The notes beneath the pieces are model-generated. The model was not told where the DNA came from and did no database searches. It worked only from the letters and a program-made list of their open reading frames with translations. 64,000 nt of DNA from Euryodendron excelsum (taxonomy: Eukaryota; Streptophyta; Magnoliopsida; Ericales; Pentaphylacaceae): assembly GCA_033060915.1 (NCBI GenBank), contig CM065390.1, positions 14,731,501 through 14,795,500 on the forward strand, in the 5' to 3' direction. Both the position numbers and the translations under genes were made by a program. Below are positions 1-11,400 of the stretch, piece by piece (within the stretch, counting starts at the first letter, position 1; each line of letters opens with the position of its first letter).

Positions 1-3000
1 ATTTGAGAAGCTTAGTGGAACAAAATAAACCCAATTTCATTCCGCCTACATCCCGTATGACTAATTACGTGGTCTTAAGGTTTGGCAACGTCAAGTTTGA
101 GCCCAATGTAAGTTATTCTTCTAGCTTCACCGACTCAATTGCATTTTGTTGGTTCATTAGATGCATTATCTGTTACAAATGTGTTTTTTAGTAGAGTCTC
201 AGAATGTTATTGTGTAGTCTATTTAGGCATTTATTCTATTGATAGTGAATATCAAAAATCTATTTGGCAAGTGGAATGGGGAAGTTAATATTAGCTCAAG
301 CCGTGTAGAGAGAGAGAATTTGAACCACCTATGTGAGAATCCTATCCTATATTCAGTGGTTGTATCAAGCATTGGAACGTGTAGTTTCTAGTTAGTTAAA
401 AATGCAAGTACTCTGCCCTTCAAAGTATTAAGCTCTCTAATTTTCTGGCAAGAAGAGCATTTATAAAATCTGTAGTTAATGAGTATGCTACAACTTCAAT
501 GTTCAACTTAATAATTGAACCTTAATGTGTCTATAACTGAGCCTCAAAATTTTCAACATACCTGGCTTGGAATCAATCTGTGAATTATTTATTGGGTGGA
601 AGCATGTTTTATCCATGGTTGGTCAGATAAATAATGGAACTGTTGGCTCAGATTTGTCATTTGGGTGGTAGGAAGTGGGTACCTCTTTGCTTGTGCTGTG
701 ATTAATGTTCTCCATGTAACAGAAATCGGTGCCTTTATGTTCTTGAGCAGTACAAATGAATTGTGGGATGTTGTTTCTGGGTATGCTGTGAGGAAGGTAA
801 TGCAGCTTGTGCGTAAAAGCTTTGATGGAGGTCAAATAATTTCATCACGATTCAGGAGGAGGAGTACTAAAGTCATTTTTCCTTCAGTTTTATGCTTTTT
901 GAAAAAATTGAATCAATTAAATACTTTAACGAGTATGGCTCTTTAAGGATTATAGCCATGATGATTGCGGAAAAAGAAGGATGTCCATTTCTACATTTTT
1001 AACTCCACTTGGTCTTGGTGCATTAAACAACAAAGTTGAATGTTCTTATTTGAAGGGAGCGTATAAAATTTCTGTTTACATAGTCATATTGTATTTTGTT
1101 CATATCTCACATTGCGTTATCCACTTTCTTGAAAAGCATAGTAATAGTAACTAAGCCAAGACAGTGCAATGTATATATACATTGTATCTACTTTTTATCA
1201 TATATGACTTGTGACCAAGAAACTTTTTTATTTTCCTGTGCATTATATCTCAAATTGGATGTTTTTTCTGAAAGCTATGTTATGTTCTTCATTTCAGGGT
1301 TTGGGTGCGAACTTAAGTGGAAGTGACTGCTGTTACATGGTAGTTTTTCAGTATGGCTCAATTGTCTTGTTTAATGTTCGTGATCATGAAGTTGATGGAT
1401 ATCTGAAAATTGTAGAGAAACATGCGTCTGGGTTGCTCCCTGAGATGAGAAAGGATGGTGAGCTTTGACATATAGAATCCATGTAGCTGGATTATGGATT
1501 TCAAGTATTTAATACCTATTCATTTAAACCTTTTTGATCCTTCATTTTCATCTAATTTTCATATTTAAAAAAAAAAAAAAGCAATCTTCATTTTAAATCA
1601 GAGGTAGTGTAAGATTAGTTACACACTTATGGTGATAATATAAGCAGTAAGAACAAAGGAACTTGAAAGTGATATTTTCCAATTTGTGCTTATGAATACG
1701 CCAAAGAATGTGTTATTTTTTTGTCCTTTCAAATGGCAACAAATGAAAGGATGTTAAAGGGTCAAGTAGACCTTGGCAGGAGGCTATCCCATCCCCAAAC
1801 CCAGGTTGGGTATGGAACAAGGCTTGCTTATCCTGATTTATGCAGACCCTGGTCCCATCCCCAAACCTTTTTCATGGCCTTAGGCCCCAATGGCTGATCA
1901 CACCCCGAATTTACTCATTAAGAGGGATTGAAGATGAAACGGGGATCAATGCATACTTGGAGTTCATAGCAAAGAAAAGAAGCTTTATCTCTGCAGTTAC
2001 TAACATAGGCAGAGTTGCTATATTCCTCATTGCCTGCTGCATCAGTCTTTGCACAGAGACCAGTTACAAAGACTTTCTGGGTTTACAAGAGAAAAAAAAT
2101 CAGATGTCTTTTTTATGATTGTGTTGCTCCTCAGAAAACCATATCATCACATGCATTTGTAATTTGTCTTGCTTCTTGCGGAATCCATGCACAGATTTTC
2201 AGCGTTCCAGACAGTTTTGAGTTTTGCTCTTGAAGAATATATTAGTTGTTCTCATGGTTGCTTATCTGACAACTCAATACCAGTCTTACTGATTGTTTGG
2301 GTTTGACCCGTCTTTGATACAAATTGCTAGTTCACATTTTATATTGGAGCAGTTAATTTATGCCACGTGGAAGGGAATCACAAGAGTCACACTTCATAAA
2401 AAATTCATGTGATTTAGTAATCCGATTAGTCTGACAGTTGAATTAAAAAAAATCTCCTGTAGTACATTTTTTGCACTCTTTTTCTCTCAAATAATCGTGG
2501 CTGTTTTAACCAGAAAAGGGCAATGCCCTACTAGTTTTCAAAGGCCTTTCTAGAGCTTTAGGGTTCAAATAAAGTACTCTTTGCCTCTCTTCTTTTTTGC
2601 TTCTTATGCTACTAAAGATATATAGGACTTTTTTTTTTGTTCTTTTTACTTATATAAAACATACTTTTTTTAAATTTTTTTATCTTTTATTTTCTCTTGA
2701 AAAGAACTTTGCAAATTCTGACTATGTGATGTTTCATTCAAGTCACATCATCCTGAAATACATTACTGCAATAGTAATTTTAAATGCATCCTCACATTAC
2801 TACCCTCACTTGAAGGGCTAAAAGGGTGTGTTTCAGAAGTTGTTAGGAAATACTTCAGAAAAATTATAAATGAAATGAATGAGAAGAATTGAGGCGATGG
2901 TGATTAGGTGGATTGTTTGAAAATATTAAAATGTCAGTATAAATATGAAAACTATATATGCTCATGTTTCAATAGGGCTGAAAATTTGAAAGGTTGAACG

Positions 3001-5026
3001 ACAGTTTTCAGAAAGATAATGGAGCAATTGAAATTGGTTATTCACAATACCCACTAGATTATTCTATGATCACGTTTCTGTTGATTAAAGACGCTTCGTT
3101 TGGGTAAAACAGTGAACTCAGTGAATGTGACGAGGGACTAAACCAACCCTCCTTGTCACTTTAATTCTAAGATACATTAACAATTTTTGGAAGACATTAT
3201 TTATTTTCATATTACACCTACTATTCCTTTTCTAATACTAATATTGTCAATGTATCTTATTCACAATACAATATAGTCGACGATTTGGAAAAGTAGGCAT
3301 TGGTTTACTGCTTGACAACTACGTTTGTACTTCTCTTGCACCTACATGTGCTTGGCTTGCTAGAGCCTTCCACTTCAATGGATTAATCCATTTTAGGCCT
3401 TTAAGGCCCCTCTTAGAACTGAGAGAGGAGAGAACTAAGGATGATATGGTAAACAGGCAATTAGAGATTTTGGGTAACTGGTGCAGCCGTCTGTCCAAAT
3501 ATCTCAAGCATCATATAAGACTGCTTTTCTGCATGCCTTTTCTTTCTTTTTTTTTTCCCCCACCTTGGCATTTATGCACTTTATGGTCACTTTTATTGAA
3601 AGTCAAATAGTTGATGACATGTGCGGCTTATGGTTTGTCAAGATTTTTTTCTTTCCCGTGTTTAATCTTTGCATGCACATCATGAAAACTAATTACAAAC
3701 ATTTGATCAATGGGCATGCCAATTTTGCCTTAAATTTTTAATACTAAGCAGAAGATGATTTGTTTACATTGTTTTTATCATGTCTTTGATTAAGCCATTA
3801 CATCAAGTTGTTTATACTGTTCTCAATATCATTTGCCTGAAGGCTTGAAGATGTCTGAGCGTTATGCTTAATTTTCCATTTTCAAACAGTGGATTGAACT
3901 TTGTTTTGTGTTCGAAAATGTAGAGTATGAGGTGAGAGAGAAGCTGACATTATACACATGGATGCAAGGTGGATTAGATTACATAACATTGCAATACTTG
4001 AATATTGATGGCATCCGTACCATAGGCAGTGTTCTTGGCCAAAGTATTGCTCTTGATTACTATGTACGCCAGGTATGTATCATGTTGGCTTATTAAATTC
4101 TAGGCTGTGAAGTTTCTGCTATTGAAGGTTTTTGCATGACAATTCTTCTTGTAGGTTGATGGGATAGTTGCAGAATTCACTGACATTAATCGTGGGATGG
4201 AGAAAACTGGAACCTTTACAATGGAAAGGAAAAAGCTTTTTCAATTAGTGGGAAAGGCAAATTCTAACCTAGCTGATGTGATTCTTAAGCTTGGACTTTT
4301 TGAGAGGTAATTGTTGTTCAACTGCAAGTATTGAATTAAAAAGATTTTTAACCATGTTTCCATTTGAAAGTTACACTGCTTTCATATTTTGAAAAGTGCA
4401 TTTAGATGATTTATGAGAAAGGATTTCGAATTTATATACATCAATATCAGTTTTTCATTTAATTTTTATTTTCCTAATGGCTTTATAACAGGACAGAACA
4501 TCGCTTACTCTGTAAAAAGATCAAGAATTAGAGGAAAATTTCCAGGTAGAAAACTATCAAGGAATGTAAATAACAATTTACAAGGAGAAAAATTCTATAA
4601 TTTATTCCTATTATTCCAAAAAAAAAAAAGAAAGGTTAAGGACTGAATAAATTGTACAAATAAATGGTGTTAAAAATCAGATGTAGATGGAGACAAAATA
4701 CTAATTCTCAGGTGCCAAAAACTTCTATAATACATTGTAATTGTCAAGTCATATATGAAGAACTTCTATCGTCTCGTGACTCTCATCTTCCCTTCTCCAC
4801 CCATTGCTTGTATATATGTCTCTTGTTTCTCAAACCAACTGCAATATGGAAGCTTCTTGTTCCACCAACCTAGTCTGCCTTTACTTCTTTTTTGAAAAGA
4901 TTATTTTCTTATTTTAAAAAAATGAGGTGGTTGTGAGCAAGTGGCTTGCCCTAGTGGTTGGGGCCTTATACAGCCAAGCTCATAATCTGGTGTTTAAACC
5001 CCAGTAGCCACTCCGCCTCACCCCCC

Positions 5027-5085
<59 letters not shown>

Positions 5086-5921
5086 TCTTACCCAAAAAAA
5101 AAAAAAAAAAAAACTTACCTATCAAAACATAAAAAAATAAAAATGAGGTGGTTGAAGTTGTGATTTAACTGTGAAGTGGAATGGTACTTTCTGTGCACAA
5201 ATTATGGAAAAACCCCCCTGTAATTACAATTTATCATTTCGGTTTGATATGTTTTGCTACATTTTTCTACTAGCTTTTATTTTCCTTTAATTACTATTAA
5301 TTTTTGTTGTGAGCATTATTGCAAGTCCAAATGGTAGATCTTTTTCTCAGAAACATCTGGTACATGTAAAGGATAATTATTACTAGTTAAAAAAAAAAGA
5401 TCAAGGATAATTATTCATTCCCGCGCTTAATCTTGTATTCTTCATTGCTTTTCATTCTTAAAATTACGATTCTCCTTCACATTATATATGTGGTTTATGG
5501 ATTATAAAATTCTTTGGTTTATTCAGATCAGACATAGCCTGGAAGGATGCCAAATATGCTCAAATCTGGGAATATCTCAGAGATGAATTTGAATTAACTC
5601 AGAGATTTTCAAGTCTTGATTTTAAGTTGAAGTTTGTGGAGGTATTATACTGCCTTTTTTTGTGTGGAGTTTTGCTTTTCAATTTTTGTCAGCTAGAGAA
5701 TCTTCTTCTTCTTGATAAGCTGGAAAACCGCCTTTTAGATGACACATGTATTGTTTTGACATTTGGATTTTTCCTTGCAGCACAATATCCGCTTTCTTCA
5801 GGAGATACTTCAGAATAGGAAATCAGATTTTCTGGAATGGCTCATTATTATATTAATTGGTGCTGAAATCCTTATATCCGTGTATGATATCGCCCACAAA
5901 TCCGCGATTACATCTCTATAG
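1..5921 (+). CDS. DUF155 (RRG/RRL-like) gene, 3' part, six exons
   Basis: Recognised as the plant DUF155 / RMND1-YagE family that includes Arabidopsis RETARDED ROOT GROWTH and its paralogue, organelle-associated membrane proteins. Exons read from the sequence: 1-107 (5' end outside the window), 1298-1457, 3924-4072, 4155-4306, 5527-5641 and 5781-5921 (stop TAG 5919-5921). All introns are GT-AG and the phases join without a break. Family blocks seen in order: PPTSRMTNYVVLRFGN, FQYGSIVLFNVRDHEV, KHASGLLPEMRKDE, DGIRTIGSVLGQSIALDYY, EKTGTFTMERKKLFQLVGKA, LADVILKLGLFERSDIAWKD, and a C-terminal hydrophobic anchor LIIILIGAEILISVYDIA. Introns are about 1.2, 2.5, 0.08, 1.2 and 0.14 kb; intron 4 holds a SINE. 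No lesion is seen. RRG and RRL cannot be told apart without the missing N-terminus. Confidence 0.9.
4934..5138 (+). mobile_element. tRNA-derived SINE in intron 4 of the DUF155 gene
   Basis: The insertion is flanked by a perfect 16-bp direct repeat, AAAAATGAGGTGGTTG, at 4918-4933 and 5139-5154. The body starts with a Pol III A-box-like stretch (CTAGTGGTTGGGG near 4951-4963) and has a B-box-like GTGTTTAAACCCC near 4990-5002. It ends in poly-C, a short CTCTCTTACCC linker and a poly-A tract (5094-5113). This is the layout of a plant SINE with its internal promoter. The long C run inside the tail is unusual. Confidence 0.75.
5028..5083 (+). repeat. poly-C homopolymer, about 56 bases
   Basis: An unbroken C run inside the 3' half of the SINE, preceded by CCCCCCA. 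It may be an expanded C-rich SINE tail or an assembly or sequencing artefact, so its exact length should not be trusted. Confidence 0.85.
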
Positions 5922-7392
5922 CTTTAGCTACCACAGAGGGTTGGAACTGAGTTTATTTCTGATTGAGGGTAGTTGCTGTGCATATACTCCTCCTTTTAGA
6001 TCGCTATAAGCAACTCATAGTGCAAGTCCTTTTTGCCCTTGTAAATTGTGATTTGGAATGTCCTTTTAAGTTTTTGTGCTCTTTGATTATAAGGTAGTAT
6101 CTTTCTGATTTGTAATTTTCCTTTTTTCATTTGTTATATGGAGAACTTCCTTTTCATTTCTTAGAAATAAAGCACACTATATTTCTGTTTCAAATCCTTA
6201 TCCTTTAAATGGTGAGGAATATGCATCAAAGCAATAACTTTTCTTGCTATATCCCGATTTCCAAAGGTATGTAAATAGCTTGGGCGAAAGGTATACTTCG
6301 ATATACTTTGATAGCATTTCATCTTTATTTTCTCTCTGACTTGCAATCGTATGTAAATAACTTGGGCAAAAGGTATGAAGTCCTTGATTGTTTGTTTGTT
6401 TGTTTCATTGTATCTTTTTGATAGTTCAATAGCATTTCATCTTTATTTTCTCTCAATTTGAGGTTTGCACAGAGTACTTTCTCCTTTGTGGTTTTCCTTC
6501 AGATGCTTGCAAGTTTTATTTCTTCATTCTTCTCTGTAACTGCGGGCTCAATGTTTTCATAACTTGTTGCTTTAATGAAAAGAAAAATTTTGAAGCATTT
6601 ATTTGGATTATTTGTCATGGGGATTTGTGCTATTTGCTTTTATCATATTCCTCAAAGGCCCTCGTCTTGAATTTAACTGGGGTTATGGTTAGTTTGCTTG
6701 CTGGTTTATATGAAATCTTTATCCAGTGTTCCTTGGATGTTTAGTTACTGCATATCCAAGTTTGACCACAATGATGTTCTATCAGAAGCAGAAATTTGGT
6801 GATCACATTAGCTATTTTTGCTTCACCTGTTCTTTTATTAGGGAACCAAATTATTACAAACACCATATTTTATATAGATTAGTGTGAAAATGTACAAAAC
6901 TTGGCATCCTAATGTTTATACGTGATATTGGAGGGCAAGTTCTATTATAGAGTTCAATATCAGCTGATATGATTGATTTGAGTGAGGTGCATTGGTTTTA
7001 TAGATGTGAATAGGGGTTAATGATAAAAACTGTGCAAAGTATTACTGGCTTCTTGCTGCTTTATGAGCTGACTATTTTGAATTGATCCTGATCATGTGTT
7101 GTATAAAGGAGAAAAATGGGTGGTAAAGGTCTTTTGTACTATAGAATATAGTTACATCCATGGACTGCTTAAGGAACTGTAATTAAATTTGATCATTGAG
7201 AATTATTATCTGCAATTTCATCTGCGAAACTACTGTTTAATGTCATAGAAAGGATGCTTTCACAAGAAGCAGCGGGCCAACTGTTGGAGAACACTAGTGA
7301 CTGGACATGAGCTAGTTATTCATAGGTCGGATGTATTTAGCTGTGGATTAAGACTTGGGAAATGCTCGGAGGCTCTTTGTCACCTAATGTGC
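5922..7392. other. 3' flanks between two convergent genes
   Basis: No coding signal. It holds the 3' UTR of the DUF155 gene (candidate AATAAA at 6166-6171) and probably the 3' UTR of the opposite-strand NT-C2 gene. A local imperfect duplication is present: a block around TATGTAAATARCTTGGGC at about 6269-6295 recurs at 6350-6376, and a block around ATAGCATTTCATC at about 6309 recurs at 6428. Confidence 0.5.
6166..6171 (+). terminator. candidate poly(A) signal of the DUF155 gene
   Basis: AATAAA about 245 bases after the stop codon in a T-rich 3' region; position and motif are the only support. Confidence 0.35.
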
Positions 7393-9527
7393 TTATGCAT
7401 TTTCTGTTCCCACGTTACAGGCCTGGTTGATTGGCACATGATCTCCATGATTGGCTGTGTTGTTGCATATAGTTGTGTACTGAAACTCAATTTGCAGGAG
7501 TTGATGGAGAGGAGCTTCTCCAATGATTCCTCTTTGGATGTTGGCTTGCAATTCTCTTAGTGGGATAGCGGCAAGAAACTCCTTCATAAATTCTTTGCAG
7601 GAAGACTTGCCTTCACATATTTTTATTTTCTGGCTACTCCTGTTATCCTTGTTTTCTCCTGCGTTGCTTGACTGATTTTCTACATCCTTTTCTGAGTCCT
7701 CTTTTGGTTGCATGCTATAGAGCTTACTTTCTTTGTTGAATTTTAATATATAGGCTTTATTGCACCCCTCAAACAGCCTCTCTCCTAACGTGTCAATTAT
7801 GTAAACTGTATCCACTTCTATTTTGAGAACAAAAAAATGATCATTCCAGCTCACAATGTAGATCTCTTCTGCCAATCTTGATTGACTAGCTTGGAGCTCC
7901 TCCCATATACTGTCAAAAGACATTGCACCTTGCAGGAACTCTAACTGATTTGGCATATTTCCAAGTTCAAAGAATCCTACATAGGACTTCTCATGTACCA
8001 CCTTCAGCGGTCGAACATGTGCCTGTAGGACGGTATCAAGGTCGAAGTGCTGATCTGAGAATCTCTCTCTATTAGCCTCTTCTTTGCATAGGTTTCTCCA
8101 TTCCAAAGATCCCTCTCGGATCAATTTATCAAATTGGCATCACAGCGGTAGTACTTCTGGGTTCTGAAGCAGCCAATCAGCTATAACTGTAGCTAGAACC
8201 GTGCAGGCACCTCCACCTGATGCTTTCTGACTACGCTGATCAATGGAAGCTAGAAATATTTCTGTCACTAGCTCCAAATTTCCATCTCTGCTTACCAACT
8301 TTCTCTTTTCCCAGTTGCCTATCTCGAACCGATCCCTCCCCACGGATCCAAAATGCCGGAAATCACGTTGGACCTTACGTTGTCTTGGTTGCGAGGGTGA
8401 TAAGTGGCAATGATGGTCGTTATCAATGTTGTCCCCATGATCTTCACCATGTACTTTGTCCAAGATTGGAGTATCTCTAGGATGATCAGGGACTCTAAAA
8501 CCACTTAGATTTTTCCATGAAAGATGGCTGATTAATGAAGATTTATGCATGGCTTGGTGTTGCAGGTTTTTCTCACGGTCCTCATCCTTGCAGTATTCAA
8601 GCTTGTCATCTACAAGGCTACCATGTGCTAGATTTGTTGCCACCAATCTTCTGTAGCTAGGCTCAACTTCCTCGTCAGATTCTGATGTGGAGTTGTTCGT
8701 GTCCTTACGGGTTGGATTCTGATGTCTTATGCATGATGATAGAGATGGTAGTAGCTGGGTTGGAGAGACAGGGTGTACAAAGCAGTTGTTGTGTATAGGT
8801 TGGAATTCGTAGGAATTGAGTTTCACCTGCAATTTCAGTTCTTGGAAATTTTCTGAGTGTGTTTTGGATGGATGTAGTTATGCTAAAAAAAAAATTTGCT
8901 TAACCTCAACTTACTGTTAGTCTGGTGACAAGAGTGGAGCCTCCAATGCAGCACCTGACTGGATGTTTGATAATTTTCTCTGAAGCTTCTGTTTGACCTG
9001 CAAATTTGGCGACATCCATTCTAAATTTGCCCAAAACTGAAGCTCTGCTGTCTGATCCCAAACCTAAGCCCTGGAAATTTTTTCATATTTGAATTTAAAT
9101 CCAATTTACTGATAAAATTTATTGATTAAGTTGTCAACATTTTGTACTTACATGAACCTCAAGGTAGATCATCTGGCTGCTGAAATTCTTGGAGTCCTTA
9201 AGTTTCAACTTGCACTCATGATCAAATCCTTCATCCCAACGGACGCATCCATCGGAATTTACATGCTGATTGGAGGTGTGATTCGTTACTGTTCTTCTGG
9301 ATAGGTACTTTTTCCAAGGAATTGCCCATTCTATCTGTACTCTGATGGTATAATTTTCTTTGTTTGGTACATCTGCCATTGACAAGATCACATATAATGA
9401 GATGGAGCTTGAAACTCCTTGTTTCTGATCGTGTGGTGGAGATATTCCACTTTGGCATCTTGGGTTCTCGAGTTCTGCAGGGGAGTGCCTGAACTTTCTG
9501 GTTCATGCTATCCATGAAAAGAGCCAA
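7393..9527 (-). pseudogene. NT-C2 (EEIG1/EHBP1-type) domain protein, disabled
   Basis: Plant NT-C2 family protein (N-terminal C2 of EEIG1/EHBP1 type, uncharacterised C-terminal half), membrane/cytoskeleton-associated by family inference. Exons on the minus strand: about 9527-9152 (NT-C2 start; YTIRVQIEW, CVRWDEGF), 9070-8915 (ASVLGKFRMDVAKFAGQTE) and 8826-7393 (TEIFLASIDQRSQKASGGGA, HFDLDTVLQAHVRPLKVV, YVGFFELGN, YIIDTLGERLFEGCNKAYI, ending near LHQLLQIEFQYT). Splice sites and phases agree. Two lesions: an in-frame TGA at 8140-8142 between the conserved NPEVLPL and QFDKLIREGSLEW blocks, and an apparent frame change near 9380-9390, where the N-terminal block (RSFKLHLIICDL) and the following C2 block lie in different frames. 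The TGA would remove the most conserved C-terminal 250 residues. The 5' end is uncertain; a sequencing error or stop-codon readthrough is possible. Confidence 0.8.
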
Positions 9528-11400
9528 TAAGGTATGATAACTAGTTTAGAATTGGGAAAAGACAAGGTTTGGTGGGCGTTGACATTTATTATGTTGCATA
9601 AAAGCATTTTCAAGTCAGCTTCTAATTATGTAAGCAAATTTGAAAAGCGGAAAAATACAATGGAGTGGTTATATGGGATGTCTCTTTTGACTATTTCAGC
9701 ACCTAACTGGCTTCTTGTGGATATGTCATCAGCTTTTTCTCTTTTTGTATCTTTCCTCATTGTATTCTAGATACAAAAAAAAAAAAAAAAAAAAATTAGG
9801 AATGCTTCATGCTTGAAATAACTGGAGTCCTTTTCTGTTTGATCCACTGTTTTTGTATTGAAAACTAAGAGACCAGGTTCTAGATCTCTGGACCACTCTA
9901 ATATTTCTATTGTTTTGTCATTCTATTTAGTTTCTTTTGTTGAATCTTAATCCAGTTTGTCATGTAAGATTCAATTCCCATGACTTTTGGTTTCCAAAGT
10001 GAGAAATATATGTTTTGGTATGCTTTCTTGCAAATGCATGAAATTATTACGGCTGCAAATTCTAAGTTTTTAGCATTTTTTAAATTAAATCTGGTTGAAG
10101 ATACACACAGGTGAAAGGAAAAAGGTATTGAACTTGCTGAATTCTAGATTCTACCATATGGATGAATTTATTGAATTATCAGTGAAGTGGTGGAGGTGCT
10201 TCTTGTGGGTGATCTTTGGGGGAGACTGGTGATGCCGTGATGACGGTGTGGTGGTGGTAGGTGCCGGTGACGGTGGCAGCGGTAATGGCCCTGTAGTTTC
10301 AGGCAGCAATTTTATGCTGGAATGGGATGATTTTGGTGATGGCAGTTGGATGGTTTAGGCAACGGTTTTATTTCATATTATGGAACGTTGAAACCGGTCT
10401 TAGAATGTCCGGTTGGTTTCTTGAGCCTAATCTCAGGCAGTTAAGTCCCCTAATGTGAGTCGGTTAAGTCCGTTATTGAACGTTGAAACCGGTCTCATTA
10501 TTTATTGCTTAGATATCAAAGTCTCTATTCATCGTAGAGTACATTCATCTCCTTGCTTAATATAAACTACATTATTGTACTGTCTTGTACGGCGGCTGTT
10601 GTTATATATATATATATATATGTATGTACGTATTTATTTTGGTTTTAATGCTTTAAGGTAAGTCATCTGTTTAAAACTTGGCTGATATGCTCTATTAGGT
10701 TGTATACTCGTTTATCCGTTGACAATGTATTGTAGTAGAGGATGCATTATCTCTTTTTTTTTTTTTGGGTGCTTCGGAAAGGATGCATTATCTCTTAGAT
10801 TCTTTTTGATGGTTGTGTTCTTGTAATGCCATAGGGCATTTTCTTTCCTGCAACTTCCTAGCTATAAGAAGAGATCAGATAGCTGTGCGTAGTCTACTAC
10901 TGTTTTTTTTTTTTGTCCTTTTTCTTTCTTAGCAGAAGTGTATTCCAAATTGGTTTTTTGATTTTTTTTTTTTGTGTGTTGAAACAGCCCATTTACAGGA
11001 AACCATTTTAAGCTATTCTATTGGTTTTCAAACTTTTGGGTTCATGAGAAATATGAAAATGAATTTGGGTTTATAGCAAGATTGAAATGATTCTAAAGTG
11101 GTTGTGTTTTTCTTGTTTATTAATGTTATGTTTGTCTGTCAATTTATCGAGGAAACGAAAAAGAAAAAGAAGAGTGAAAAGAGGAGTCCAGAGATTTGAA
11201 ATTCTTACATAATTCTTTTTATGTTTTTTAACTCTCTATTTTATTTTACAACCAAATAAGAGATGTAATTTTATATCATTTTTTCTCAACAAATTCGAGA
11301 TTAAAAAAGATGATCTAGAGCCATGTTGGTGGGCTGGCTTTTTGTGTGCTGGCCTGAAGCCATTTACCATAGCAACAAACAGGTATGAATGTAGGGTGGC
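9528..11400. other. non-coding region upstream of the NT-C2 gene
   Basis: No gene recognised. Contents: a poly-A run at about 9774-9795; a GGT/GCC-rich patch at 10200-10330; a direct repeat GAACGTTGAAACCGGTCT at 10383-10400 and 10478-10495; a (TA)n run near 10606-10621; several T tracts; and a micro retro-insertion at 10754-10780 listed separately. Confidence 0.5.
10754..10780 (-). mobile_element. 27-bp poly-A-tailed retro-insertion with 14-bp TSD
   Basis: The repeat GGATGCATTATCTC occurs at 10740-10753 and again at 10781-10794. Between them lie only a run of T and GGGTGCTTCGGAAA. On the minus strand this is the last 14 bases of a retroposon followed by poly-A. The same tail (GGATGCTCCGGGAAA after a T run) occurs at 11461-11475, so it is probably a real retroposon 3' end that was almost completely 5'-truncated. 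Confidence 0.65.

Noticed and set aside
665..946. 93-codon ORF in intron 1 of the DUF155 gene
   Set aside because: No family recognised, and flanking exons join in phase without it; treated as intron.
4958..5140. 60-codon ORF with a proline run
   Set aside because: Translation of the SINE poly-C and poly-A tail; no coding value.
10200..10360. GGT/GCC-rich patch with a short glycine-rich frame ending in an acidic tail
   Set aside because: An in-frame TGA lies just upstream, and no splice signals or homology could be supported.
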